Assembly: GCF_009799925.1 (NCBI RefSeq)
Contig: NZ_WELK01000008.1
Coordinates: 62,085-117,475 of the forward strand
Length of the DNA: 55,391 nt
Origin: Pseudomonas sp. R-28-1W-6
GTDB taxonomy: Bacteria; Pseudomonadota; Gammaproteobacteria; Pseudomonadales; Pseudomonadaceae
Reading direction: 5' to 3'
Positions 39,746-46,736 of the stretch are shown here, one piece after another (within the stretch, counting starts at the first letter, position 1; every line of letters starts with the position of its first letter). The notes beneath the pieces were generated by a model. The model had not been told where the DNA came from and searched no databases. It saw nothing but the letters and a program-made list of their open reading frames with translations. Made by a program: the position numbers and the translations under genes.

Positions 39746-39779
39746 GTTGTCCGTGATCCGCGGCCCACCGCCGTTGGTG
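39738..39779 (-). promoter_or_regulatory. ANTAR (NasT) target: two hexaloop hairpins in the nrtA leader
   Basis: Hairpin 1 (39766-39779) is CACC-AACGGC-GGTG; hairpin 2 (39738-39753) is CGGAC-AACGGC-GTCCG, with a 12-nt linker. Both hexaloops have A at position 1 and G at position 4, the known signature of ANTAR-protein target RNAs. Binding by NasT should stabilise hairpin 2 and prevent the downstream terminator. Confidence 0.85.
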
Positions 39780-39806
39780 TGCTGCGCAGGAATCTATGGG
39801 AGGTAT

Positions 39807-39822
39807 TGCAAGGGGCTTGCCA
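39807..39822 (-). promoter_or_regulatory. Sigma-54 promoter of nrtABC
   Basis: TGGCAAGCCCCTTGCA on the minus strand matches the -24/-12 element (TGGCAC-N5-TTGCA): GG and GC are 10 bases apart. It predicts a start near 39796, about 17 bases before the first hexaloop hairpin. An NtrC site could not be assigned in the remaining gap to 40036, where I see nothing else. Confidence 0.75.
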
Positions 39823-40036
39823 GTTTTGATCTGGCGCAGGTACGGCGAGCCCGCCGAGGGCTTTGAAAGGCTCTGCAGGTGTCGAGATAGTGCAATTGAA
39901 TCAACTGGTTAGCGGTGTGTTGCGAGTGTGCGCAAAGCGCTGAATGCTGCCCCGGCAGATGCTCCGGCTGGGTGATTTGCGAGTCACGGCGGTGCTGCGG
40001 GGCATTGCCGTGTGCGCTTTTGGTTCGGTGTGCGCG

Positions 40037-40363
40037 CTAGCTGCGCAGGGTCGCCAGCGGCTGGGCTTCGAGTGCCTCGACGTAATCGCGCAGCCAGCGC
40101 AAGACTTCCACTGCCTCCCAGCGCACCGGGTCGAACAGGGCATAGGCCTGGCCCTGGTAGCCGACCACGTCCAGCTGGCGGTGATAGCCGGCGCGCTGCA
40201 GCAGGGCTTCGATTTCGGCGAAGCAGGTATTGAAGTGCACCCGCTTGAACGGGGTCTTGCTGCCAGTGACCAGGCCTTCCAGGTGCAACTCCTCGACCAT
40301 GGCGCGGATGCTCTCCAGCGGCATCTGGTTCACTTTTTTCTTCAACTGCAGTACGTCCTGCAT
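40037..40363 (-). CDS. Small SOS-box-preceded protein of unknown function
   Basis: A 108-aa soluble protein. GAGGA lies 11 nt before the ATG at 40363. The first half is helical and basic (DVLQLKKKVNQMPLESIRAMVEELHLEGLVTGSKTPFKRVHFNTC), the second is rich in aromatic residues (YQGQAYALFDPVRWEAVEVLRWLRDYVEALEAQ). A canonical LexA box lies 72-87 bases upstream. I do not recognise a function; it is not SulA, RecX, YebG or ImuA-like by inspection. Confidence 0.75.
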   Translation of the reverse strand: MQDVLQLKKKVNQMPLESIRAMVEELHLEGLVTGSKTPFKRVHFNTCFAEIEALLQRAGYHRQLDVVGYQGQAYALFDPVRWEAVEVLRWLRDYVEALEAQPLATLRS

Positions 40364-40434
40364 GGTAGGAATCCTCTGGGGCGCATCGGGGTGGGTGCGC
40401 GTTGTGTGGGTAGAAATAGCCTAATCGAAAAATA

Positions 40435-40450
40435 CTGTACAAATAAACAG
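40435..40450. promoter_or_regulatory. LexA (SOS) box
   Basis: CTGTACAAATAAACAG fits CTG-N10-CAG and lies in the wider palindrome ATACTGT...ACAGTAT. It is in the divergent region between the minus-strand gene at 40363 and the plus-strand lipoprotein at 40537. On the minus strand TTGTAC within it could be a -35. The minus-strand gene is the likelier target. Confidence 0.8.
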
Positions 40451-40536
40451 TATTCGATAATAGTGAGCTCACGCACTACCGATCAGTTACCTCCGCCTGC
40501 CCCGCAGGGGATTCACCGAGAAGAGGAGCCGCCCAT

Positions 40537-40923
40537 ATGCACCACAAGCTGATGACACTTCTGCTATTGGCCCTGCTGGCCGGCTGCGCCCAGCCACAAC
40601 TGGAGCAGCCCAAGGCCAACGGCGCCTACCTGGTGATCGAGGATGGCGCAGCCTGGGCGGTGCTGGTTTCCGATGGCAAGCGGGTCGAGGAGTCGGGGCG
40701 GGTACTGGATGTGGTCAAGCTGCCCGGCCAGCATTCCAGCATCGCCGCCAGCTATGTGATCGAGACGGCCAACTGCGGCAAGCTGCAGTGGCTTACCGAG
40801 CGCGACGAGTTCGGCGAGATCACCCGCCTGGCGCCCAGCGGCAATGAGCAACTGGCACGTCCCGATTGCGTGATCGGCAACGGCCTCAGCCGCGCCTGGA
40901 CCGCGCTGGATTACTCCAGCTGA
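40537..40923 (+). CDS. Small lipoprotein of unknown function
   Basis: A 128-aa lipoprotein. The signal LMTLLLLALLAGC has a good lipobox (LLAGC, lipidated C17), followed by Ala-Gln, which predicts outer-membrane sorting. The mature part has two further cysteines (ETANCGKL and RPDCVIG) likely to form a disulfide. GAAGAGGAG precedes the ATG. A strong terminator follows. No family function recognised. Confidence 0.8.
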   Translation: MHHKLMTLLLLALLAGCAQPQLEQPKANGAYLVIEDGAAWAVLVSDGKRVEESGRVLDVVKLPGQHSSIAASYVIETANCGKLQWLTERDEFGEITRLAPSGNEQLARPDCVIGNGLSRAWTALDYSS

Positions 40924-40924
40924 A

Positions 40925-40966
40925 ACAACAAGACCCCGGCAGACTGCGCTGCCGGGGTCTTGTTGC
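40925..40966 (+). terminator. Terminator after the lipoprotein gene
   Basis: A long perfect stem (CAACAAGACCCCGGCAG with CTGCCGGGGTCTTGTTG) directly follows the stop codon. Confidence 0.85.
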
Positions 40967-40976
40967 TCATGCTTGC

Positions 40977-41041
40977 CGTAGGGGGCGCCGTGCGCACCAA
41001 CCAGCCTGTACAGGACTCTGGTGCGCGCAGCGCAGCCTACG
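40977..41041. repeat. REP-like palindromic repeat, copy 3
   Basis: CGTAGGGGGCGCCGTGCGCACC on the left and GGTGCGCGCAGCGCAGCCTACG on the right, matching the arms at 7351 and 11855. It lies between convergent transcripts, the lipoprotein gene and alaC. Confidence 0.75.
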
Positions 41042-41062
41042 CGAGCGCTACAGGCTTCTGCC

Positions 41063-42301
41063 TCAACTTTCGCCCTTGTTGCGCGGCTTGGCGGCCGGTG
41101 CCTGGAGCAGCCCATCGGCGCGGAACATCGCCTTGATTCCGCGGATGGCCTGGCGGGTGCGGTCCTGGTTCTCGATCAGGGCGAAGCGCACATGGTCGTC
41201 GCCGTAGTCGCCGAAGCCGATGCCCGGCGAGACGCAGACCTTGGCTTCCAGCAGCAGCTTCTTGGCGAACTCCAGCGAGCCGAGATGGGCATAGGGTTCG
41301 GGGATCTTGGCCCAGATGTACATCGAGGCCTTGGGGTTCTCCACCATCCAGCCGGCTTCATGCAGGCCCTTGACCAGCATGTTGCGGCGCTGGCGGTACT
41401 GTTCGGCGATATCGCGCACGCACTGCTGGTCGCCTTCCAGGGCGGCGATGGCCGCCACCTGCAACGGAGTGAAGGTGCCGTAGTCGTGGTAGCTCTTGAT
41501 CCGCGCCAGGGCGCTGACCAGTTCCGGGTTGCCGACCATGAAGCCGATGCGCCAGCCGGCCATGTTGTAGCTCTTGGACAGGGTGAAGAACTCCACGGCG
41601 ATGTCCTTGGCGCCTTCCACCTGCATGATCGACGGCGCCTTCCAGCCGTCGTAGACGATGTCGGCGTAGGCCAGGTCGTGGATCACCAGCACGTCGTACT
41701 GCTTGGCCAGGGCCACCACGCGCTCGAAGAAGTCCAGCTCCACGCACTGCGCGGTGGGGTTGGAGGGGAAGCCGAGGATCATCATCTTCGGCTTGGGGAT
41801 CGACTCGCGAATCGCCCGTTCCAGCTCGGCGAAGAAGTCCACACCGGGCACCAGCGGCACCGAGCGCACCTGGGCGCCGGCGATCACCGCGCCGTAGATG
41901 TGGATCGGGTAGCTGGGGTTGGGCACCAGCACGGTGTCGCCATGATCCAGGGTGGCCAGCATCAGGTGCGCCAGGCCTTCCTTGGAGCCGATGGTGACGA
42001 TGGCTTCGCTTTCCGGGTCGATCTCGACGGCGTAGCGTTCCTGGTACCAGCGCGAGATGGCGCGGCGCAGGCGCGGGATGCCGCGGGACGTGGAATAGCC
42101 GTGGGTGTCGTCGCGCTGGGCGACCTGCACCAGTTTCTCGACGATATGCGGCGGCGTGGCGCCATCCGGGTTGCCCATGCTGAAGTCGATGATGTCCTCG
42201 CCACGGCGGCGGGCGGCCATCTTCAGTTCGGCGGTGATGTTGAAAACGTAGGGGGGGAGACGATCGATGCGCGCAAAACGGCGCTTAGCTTGTTCAGCCA
42301 T
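41063..42301 (-). CDS. alaC: AlaC-type PLP aminotransferase
   Basis: A 412-aa class I aminotransferase. PLP lysine in FTLSKSYNMAGWRIGFM (near residue 243), GKEG-like GSKEGLAHLMLA, NPSYPIH and FPSNPTAQ mark the AlaC (YfdZ) subgroup, which makes alanine from pyruvate and glutamate. GAGGAAAGC precedes the ATG at 42301; the long upstream extension is not AlaC-like. Near the nitrate genes an amino-group-assimilation role is sensible, but it is not known to be part of that regulon. Confidence 0.88.
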   Translation of the reverse strand: MAEQAKRRFARIDRLPPYVFNITAELKMAARRRGEDIIDFSMGNPDGATPPHIVEKLVQVAQRDDTHGYSTSRGIPRLRRAISRWYQERYAVEIDPESEAIVTIGSKEGLAHLMLATLDHGDTVLVPNPSYPIHIYGAVIAGAQVRSVPLVPGVDFFAELERAIRESIPKPKMMILGFPSNPTAQCVELDFFERVVALAKQYDVLVIHDLAYADIVYDGWKAPSIMQVEGAKDIAVEFFTLSKSYNMAGWRIGFMVGNPELVSALARIKSYHDYGTFTPLQVAAIAALEGDQQCVRDIAEQYRQRRNMLVKGLHEAGWMVENPKASMYIWAKIPEPYAHLGSLEFAKKLLLEAKVCVSPGIGFGDYGDDHVRFALIENQDRTRQAIRGIKAMFRADGLLQAPAAKPRNKGES

Positions 42302-42421
42302 GCTTTCCTCGAAGACGTAAGCGCCCGGAACCGTCCGAGCGACGTTGGCCAGTGCGCTGGCCAGGCGGCGAAGATAAGCGCTGCGGCGGGACTTTGTCGA
42401 GCCCCGCAGCAACGCTGGTGT

Positions 42422-43786
42422 TCACAGCGGAATCTGCCGCTTCAGGCGTAGCAGCAGGTCGGCCAGCAGCTCGATATCGGCATCCGTGGTGCGCCACGAC
42501 GAGACGCTGAGACGAAAGGCCGGGCGGCCCTGCCAGATGGTCGGGCCGAACCAGACCTCGCCGCTGGCCTGCGCCGCCTCGCGGATGGCCACGGTCTGCG
42601 CATCGCTGTCGCCGCGCACCAGCACCTGGTTTAGCACCACGCGGTTGAGCACGGGGTAGCCACCCTCGCGCAGGCGCTCGGCCAGCTGGCCGGCCTGGCG
42701 GATATGCCGGTCGATCAGTGCGCGCAGGCCGTCGCGGCCGAGGCTGGCCAAGGCTGCCCAGATCGCCACGCCGCGGGCGCGACGGGAGAACTCCAGGGTC
42801 AGGTTCTTCTGCGCGTCCTTGCTCGCGCTGGCATAGGCGGCGTCGCTGTTCATCGCCGTGGCCAGGGCGTCGGCATCGCGGCAGATGGCCATGGCGCCGT
42901 CGTAGGGGGTGTTCAGCCATTTGTGGCCGTCGCAGGTCCAGCTGTCGGCCAGCTCCACGCCAGCGGCCAGCTGTGCAGAAGAAGAGGCGCGGGCCCACAG
43001 GCCGAAGGCGCCGTCCACATGCACCCAGGCGCCGACGGCCTTGGCTGTGGGGATCAGCTCGGCGAAGGGGTCGAATTCGCCGGTGTTCACCTCGCCGGCC
43101 TGCAGGCAGAGGATACTCAGGTCATCCAGCGCCGGCAGCTGCGCCGGGTCGATGCGGCCCTGGGCATCGGTGGGCGCGACGATCAGCCGGTTCATGCCGA
43201 AGCCGAGGATGCGCAGGGCCTTCTTCACCGTGATGTGGCAGGTGGCGGAGACCACCACGCGCACTTCCGGTGCGCCGATCAGGCCATCGCCATCAAAGTC
43301 CCAGCCCTTGCTCGCCAGTAGAGCGCGGCGCGCGGCCGACAGGCTGGCCAGGGTGCAGGCGGTGGCACTGGTGCCGAAACCGACGGCGCTGCTGCGGGGC
43401 AGGTCGAGGGCTTCCAGCACCCAGCGTCCGGCGGTGCGCTCCAGCACATCGGCGACCGGGGCATTGTCGAAGGAGGAGGCGCACTGGTCCCAGGCCAGCA
43501 CCATGCGTTCCGCTGCGGCGGCAGCGGGCAGGGTGGCGCCGATGACGAAGCCAAAGTAGCGCGGGCCGTTGCTGGCCACGGTGGCCGGTGAGCCGATTTC
43601 GTCCAGCTGGCGCAGCACCTCCTGATCATTCAGGCCCTGTTCGGGTAAGGGCTGCTCGAAAGCCTGCAGGGCGGCGATGGCGGCGGGCGAGGGGAAGACC
43701 GGACGGCTGTCGATGCCATCGTAATAGTCGAGGGCGCGGCGATCCGCGTCGGCCAGTAGCTGGCATTCTTCGTGGGTGGTAGGCAT
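42422..43786 (-). CDS. PLP-dependent group II decarboxylase
   Basis: A 454-aa decarboxylase. The PLP-binding lysine lies in TCDGHKWLNTPYDGA (near residue 289); upstream GFGTSATACTLASLSAARRALL, the PLP-stacking HITVKKALRILGF and VHVDGAFGLWA fit the aromatic-L-amino-acid/glutamate decarboxylase group. The natural substrate cannot be told. The start at 43786 is a compromise, as the SD is weak. Four AACTGTAC-like repeats precede it, suggesting control by a MocR-type regulator not encoded here. Confidence 0.88.
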   Translation of the reverse strand: MPTTHEECQLLADADRRALDYYDGIDSRPVFPSPAAIAALQAFEQPLPEQGLNDQEVLRQLDEIGSPATVASNGPRYFGFVIGATLPAAAAAERMVLAWDQCASSFDNAPVADVLERTAGRWVLEALDLPRSSAVGFGTSATACTLASLSAARRALLASKGWDFDGDGLIGAPEVRVVVSATCHITVKKALRILGFGMNRLIVAPTDAQGRIDPAQLPALDDLSILCLQAGEVNTGEFDPFAELIPTAKAVGAWVHVDGAFGLWARASSSAQLAAGVELADSWTCDGHKWLNTPYDGAMAICRDADALATAMNSDAAYASASKDAQKNLTLEFSRRARGVAIWAALASLGRDGLRALIDRHIRQAGQLAERLREGGYPVLNRVVLNQVLVRGDSDAQTVAIREAAQASGEVWFGPTIWQGRPAFRLSVSSWRTTDADIELLADLLLRLKRQIPL

Positions 43787-43851
43787 GGCGATCTCGGTGG
43801 TGGGCGCTAATGCCGTCACCTTAGCCAATCAGGGCCTGTTGGCGCAGATAC

Positions 43852-43932
43852 ACAGTTACAGGAAGTGAGTCGTACAGTTGAAGACTGACACGGTACGGAT
43901 GGGGTAACAGTGCAAGGTTTACCGGTACAGTT
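43852..43932 (-). promoter_or_regulatory. Direct-repeat operator region upstream of the decarboxylase
   Basis: On the minus strand AACTGT (43927-43932), CACTGT (43907-43912), AACTGT (43874-43879) and AACTGT (43852-43857) repeat at steps of 20, 33 and 22 bases, close to whole helical turns. Two have the longer form AACTGTAC. This resembles operators of MocR/PdxR-type PLP-sensing regulators. The block is 66-146 bases before the decarboxylase start. Confidence 0.5.
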
Positions 43933-43965
43933 GTGGCACCCGTGGGCCGGGCGCCGCTGCTTGAG

Positions 43966-44544
43966 TCAGTTACCCAGCATGTCGTGCATGGCGATGATCT
44001 GCTCCGCCACCTGGATCAGCTTCTGCTGGCGGCTCATGGCCTGGCGGCGCATCAGGGTGTAGGCCTCTTCCTCGTTGCAGCTCTTCATCTTCATCAGCAG
44101 GCCCTTGGCCAGCTCGATGCGCTTGCGCTCGGCCAGCTGCTCGTCGCGGGCCTGCAGCTGGGCACGCATGGCCTGGTCGCTCTCGAAGCGGGCCATGGCC
44201 ACATCGAGGATCGGCTGCAGGCGCTGGGCGTGGATGCCCTCGACGATGTAGGCGCTGACCCCGGACTGGATGGCCTGGCGCATCACGCTGGGGTCGTGTT
44301 CGTCGGTAAACATGACGATCGGCCGCGGCTGGTCGCGGGTCACCAGCACCACCTGTTCCATCACGTCGCGGCCCGGCGACTCGGTATCGATCAGGATCAC
44401 GTCGGGGCGCACGGCCTCGACGCGTTCGGGCAAGTCGATGGTCAGCCCCGACTCGTCGATGACCTCGAAGCCCGCCTCGATCAGGGCGCTCTTCAGGCGT
44501 CCGACCTTCTTCGGGGTGTCGTTGATCAGCAGAATTCGTAGCAT
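43966..44544 (-). CDS. nasT: Nitrate antiterminator NasT (ANTAR response regulator)
   Basis: A 192-aa protein: pseudo-receiver domain (LRILLINDTPKKVGRLKSAL, D53 in ILIDTESPG) and a C-terminal ANTAR RNA-binding domain (about 130-190; RIELAKGLLMKMKSCNEEEAYTLMRRQAMS). NasT binds paired hexaloop hairpins in leader RNA and prevents termination; NasS holds it inactive without nitrate (established in Azotobacter and others). It follows nasS by 21 bases. Confidence 0.94.
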   Translation of the reverse strand: MLRILLINDTPKKVGRLKSALIEAGFEVIDESGLTIDLPERVEAVRPDVILIDTESPGRDVMEQVVLVTRDQPRPIVMFTDEHDPSVMRQAIQSGVSAYIVEGIHAQRLQPILDVAMARFESDQAMRAQLQARDEQLAERKRIELAKGLLMKMKSCNEEEAYTLMRRQAMSRQQKLIQVAEQIIAMHDMLGN

Positions 44545-44565
44545 GTTGGCGTTCGTCTCGCAGTG

Positions 44566-45780
44566 TTACAGGGCGATGGCGGCGGCGGTGCCGCTGCGTG
44601 CGTGAATGGCAAAGCTGCGGGCATAGCCGGCCGGGTCGCTGCCGTCCCACCGGCTGCCGTCGAGCAGGGTGGAGCTGCGCATGGGCGTATCCGGCACGCT
44701 GATGCCCAAGGCTTCGGCGGCCTGCCGGTACAGCTCGAGCTGGTGGATCTGCCGGGCGATGGCCAGGTAGTCCGGGTCGTCCTTGAGCAGCCCCCAGCGG
44801 CGGAACTGGGTCATGAACCACATGCCGTCGGACAGCCAGGGCATGGTCACCTGGCCATCGGCGAAGAAGCGCAGCGGGTGGGCGTCCAGCCAGGCGTGGC
44901 CGAGGCCGTCTTCGTACTGGCCGAGGAAGCGCGGCTCGATGGTCGACAGCGGGGCATCGACATACTCGCTGCCGCTGATCAGCTGGGCGGTGCTGCGCTT
45001 GTTCTCTTCATTCTCGTCGATGAAGCGGCTGGCCTCCAGCACGGCCATGGTCAGGGCGCGGGCGGTGTTGGGGTACTGCTCGACGAACTCGCGGGTGACG
45101 CCGAGGACCTTCTCCGGGTGGTCGGCCCAGATCATCTGGCTGGTGGCCAGGGTGAAGCCCTGGTGCTCCTCGACCGCCAGCGCCCCCCAGGGGCCGCCGG
45201 CGCAGAAACCGTCGATGCGCGCGGCCTTGAGGTGGGCGACCATCTGCGAGGGCGGCACCACCACGCTGTTGACGTCTTCCAGCGGGTGGATGCCCTGGGC
45301 GGCCAGCCAGTAGTTCAGCCACATGGCGTGGGTGCCGGTGGGGAAGGTCTGGGCGAAGGTCAGTTTTGCACCGCTTTGGCGCACGCGGTTGGCCAGTGCT
45401 TCGGCGCTGGTCACGCCGGCCAGCTTGAGCGGCTCGGACAGGTTGATGGCCTGGCCGTTCTGGCTCAGACCCATGAGGATGGCCATGTCGGTGGCCGGGC
45501 CACTGAGGCCCAGGTGAATGCCGTAGACCTGGCCGTACAGCGCCTGGGCGGCGTCCAGCTCGCCGGCCAGCAGCTTGTCGCGCAGGGTGGCCCAGGAGGC
45601 CTGGCGCTGCAGGTTGAGGGTCAGGCCGTAGGGCTGGGCGAAACCCTGGGTGGCCGCGACGATCAGCGAGGCGGAGTCGGTCAGGGCCATGAAGCCGAGA
45701 TCCAGGACGCTCTTTTCCGGTGCGTCGGAGCCTGCGACCCAGGCCAGATTGTCGCTGCGAGTGGTGCTGCTGTTGGTCAT
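44566..45780 (-). CDS. nasS: Nitrate/nitrite sensor NasS
   Basis: A 404-aa NrtA-like protein without signal peptide, so cytoplasmic. Conserved with NrtA: LGFMALTDSASLIVAATQGF, TFPTGTHAMWLNYWLA, GPWGALAVEE. It senses nitrate and releases NasT. The ATG at 45780 begins MTNSSTTRSDN; upstream reading is leader RNA. The ribosome-binding site GGCGGA lies in a hairpin. Confidence 0.92.
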   Translation of the reverse strand: MTNSSTTRSDNLAWVAGSDAPEKSVLDLGFMALTDSASLIVAATQGFAQPYGLTLNLQRQASWATLRDKLLAGELDAAQALYGQVYGIHLGLSGPATDMAILMGLSQNGQAINLSEPLKLAGVTSAEALANRVRQSGAKLTFAQTFPTGTHAMWLNYWLAAQGIHPLEDVNSVVVPPSQMVAHLKAARIDGFCAGGPWGALAVEEHQGFTLATSQMIWADHPEKVLGVTREFVEQYPNTARALTMAVLEASRFIDENEENKRSTAQLISGSEYVDAPLSTIEPRFLGQYEDGLGHAWLDAHPLRFFADGQVTMPWLSDGMWFMTQFRRWGLLKDDPDYLAIARQIHQLELYRQAAEALGISVPDTPMRSSTLLDGSRWDGSDPAGYARSFAIHARSGTAAAIAL

Positions 45781-45784
45781 GTGC

Positions 45785-45805
45785 TTTGTTCCGCCGTTGA
45801 ACAAA
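45785..45805 (-). promoter_or_regulatory. Hairpin with an AACGGC loop over the nasS ribosome-binding site
   Basis: UUUGUUC and GAACAAA pair over 7 bp around the loop AACGGCG. The loop repeats the ANTAR hexaloop sequence, and the loop/3' arm contains the nasS SD-like GGCGGA, 4 bases before the ATG region. It lies downstream of the attenuator and could let NasT or RNA folding control nasS translation. Confidence 0.6.
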
Positions 45806-45853
45806 AAAGGCGCCGCCCCAGCTATCGCGCTAGGGATAGCCGGGAACGACGCC
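45803..45853 (-). terminator. nasS leader attenuator
   Basis: GGCGTCG-CCC-GGCTATC pairs with GATAGCT-GGGG-CGGCGCC in the leader RNA and is followed by six U residues. The 5' arm overlaps the second hexaloop hairpin by 6 bases, as in the nrtA leader. Confidence 0.82.
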
Positions 45854-45883
45854 ATTGTCTATGAACTGACTCCGCCGTTGGAG
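45848..45883 (-). promoter_or_regulatory. ANTAR (NasT) target: two hexaloop hairpins in the nasS leader
   Basis: Hairpin 1 (45870-45883) is CTCC-AACGGC-GGAG; hairpin 2 (45848-45859) is GAC-AATGGC-GTC. Both loops keep A1 and G4. The linker is 10 nt. The second stem is short, so this leader may be a weaker NasT target than that of nrtA. Confidence 0.78.
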
Positions 45884-45906
45884 AGAGTTCTGCAGCTTCT
45901 GCTCTA

Positions 45907-45921
45907 GCAAGCGATATGCCA
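45907..45921 (-). promoter_or_regulatory. Sigma-54 promoter of nasST
   Basis: TGGCATATCGCTTGC on the minus strand has GG and GC 10 bases apart, a good -24/-12 element. It predicts a start near 45895, just before the first hexaloop hairpin. Confidence 0.7.
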
Positions 45922-45941
45922 GCAGTTGCGCTGCAGAAAAA

Positions 45942-45967
45942 CAAAACCCCGCCGCAGCGGGGTTTTG
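45942..45967. terminator. Terminator
   Basis: CAAAACCCCGC and GCGGGGTTTTG form an 11-bp stem with a 4-base loop. Located after the minus-strand lipoprotein gene's 3' end and upstream of the nasS promoter, it shields nasS from read-through. Confidence 0.8.
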
Positions 45968-45996
45968 CAAATAAGTCAGCGGCAGTGAACAGGCTG

Positions 45997-46206
45997 TTAG
46001 CGTTCCATCATCTGCTTCACATTGGCCTGTGGGATTTGCTGCTTGCGGCCTTCACTGTCCTCGAACTCGAGCATGCCGGTGTCGCGGTCCAGTTCCGGCT
46101 TGCCATCGCTGGTGAGCAGCTGCCCGTCGGTGGTGGTGATGATGTATTCGCTGGAACAGCCAGCAAGACCCAGGGTGCAGAACAGGGCCAGAATCCAGTG
46201 TTTCAT
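45997..46206 (-). CDS. YgdI/YgdR-type small lipoprotein
   Basis: A 69-aa lipoprotein. Signal MKHWILALFCTLGLAGC with lipobox LAGC and mature start SSEYIITTTDGQLLTSDGKPELD, the classic DUF903 beta-barrel-like fold. These small outer-membrane lipoproteins are abundant but without known function. It is translated from 46206; the longer reading lacks a signal. Confidence 0.88.
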   Translation of the reverse strand: MKHWILALFCTLGLAGCSSEYIITTTDGQLLTSDGKPELDRDTGMLEFEDSEGRKQQIPQANVKQMMER

Positions 46207-46297
46207 GGTGCAACTCCAATGGTCGAAAGTGACGGCGCAACACCGCGCCCCCACGGGGCAAAGCTACTGGCTGGGGGGTTTGGCCTGCAAGTGGGGC

Positions 46298-46330
46298 AAC
46301 GAAAAGGGATGCCTGAGCATCCCTTTTGTT
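46298..46330. terminator. Terminator after bfd
   Basis: AACGAAAAGGGATGC pairs with GCATCCCTTTTGTT; A and T runs are built into the stem. It lies 16 bases beyond the bfd stop codon. Confidence 0.85.
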
Positions 46331-46345
46331 GATCTGGGTCGGCTT

Positions 46346-46564
46346 TCAGGCCGCGACGAAGCTGGCCGGGTAGGCCAGGCCGGCCTGGCTGCTCTGCAGC
46401 TCGCCGAGGGTGTCGCGCACCAGCTGCTTGGCCATGCATGCGCATTTACCGCACTGGGTGGCAACGCCGAGGCTTTCGCGTACGTCACGATAGCTGCAGC
46501 AGCCCTCGTAGATGGCATCGCGGATTTGGCCGTCAGTAACACCTTGGCAGAGGCAAACGTACAT
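46346..46564 (-). CDS. bfd: Bacterioferritin-associated ferredoxin Bfd
   Basis: A 72-aa [2Fe-2S] protein. The cluster cysteines are C4, C6, C38 and C41 (MYVCLCQGVTDGQIRDAI; TQCGKCACMAKQL). Bfd reduces the iron core of bacterioferritin to release iron during starvation. The upstream promoter has a Fur-like box between -35 and -10, as expected for an iron-starvation gene. Confidence 0.95.
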   Translation of the reverse strand: MYVCLCQGVTDGQIRDAIYEGCCSYRDVRESLGVATQCGKCACMAKQLVRDTLGELQSSQAGLAYPASFVAA

Positions 46565-46604
46565 GGGCGGGCTCGGCTGGAAAGTGAGTTGCTAATGGCC
46601 AGGG

Positions 46605-46633
46605 ATACTAATGTTAATGAGAATGCTTGTCAA
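46605..46633 (-). promoter_or_regulatory. bfd promoter with Fur box
   Basis: On the minus strand TTGACA (46628-46633) and TAGTAT (46605-46610) are 17 bases apart. GTTAATGAGAATGCTTGTC at 46613-46631 matches 14 of 19 positions of the Fur consensus GATAATGATAATCATTATC and covers the spacer and -35. Confidence 0.82.
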
Positions 46634-46693
46634 AACTTGGTGTGAGAATTTCCCGTCTCTGCTCTGACGGGCGATGCCCCGGGGGCTGGGCAT

Positions 46694-46720
46694 AAAAAAC
46701 CCGGCCTGGGCCGGGTTGTT
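46694..46720. terminator. Terminator after rnt
   Basis: AACCCGGCC and GGCCGGGTT pair with a short loop; on the minus strand the stem is followed by U residues. It ends the pyrC-rnt transcript. Confidence 0.82.
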
Positions 46721-46736
46721 GGTGATGCGCTGCGAC

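Noticed and set aside
39823..40036. NtrC binding sites upstream of the nrtA sigma-54 promoter
   Set aside because: Sequences such as TGCACTATCTCGACACCTGCA have TGCA ends, but the spacing does not fit the NtrC palindrome well enough to report.
45781..45855. NasS N-terminal extension (MASFPAIPSAIAG...)
   Set aside because: It translates the attenuator and has no SD. The apparent hydrophobic segment comes from the terminator stem.
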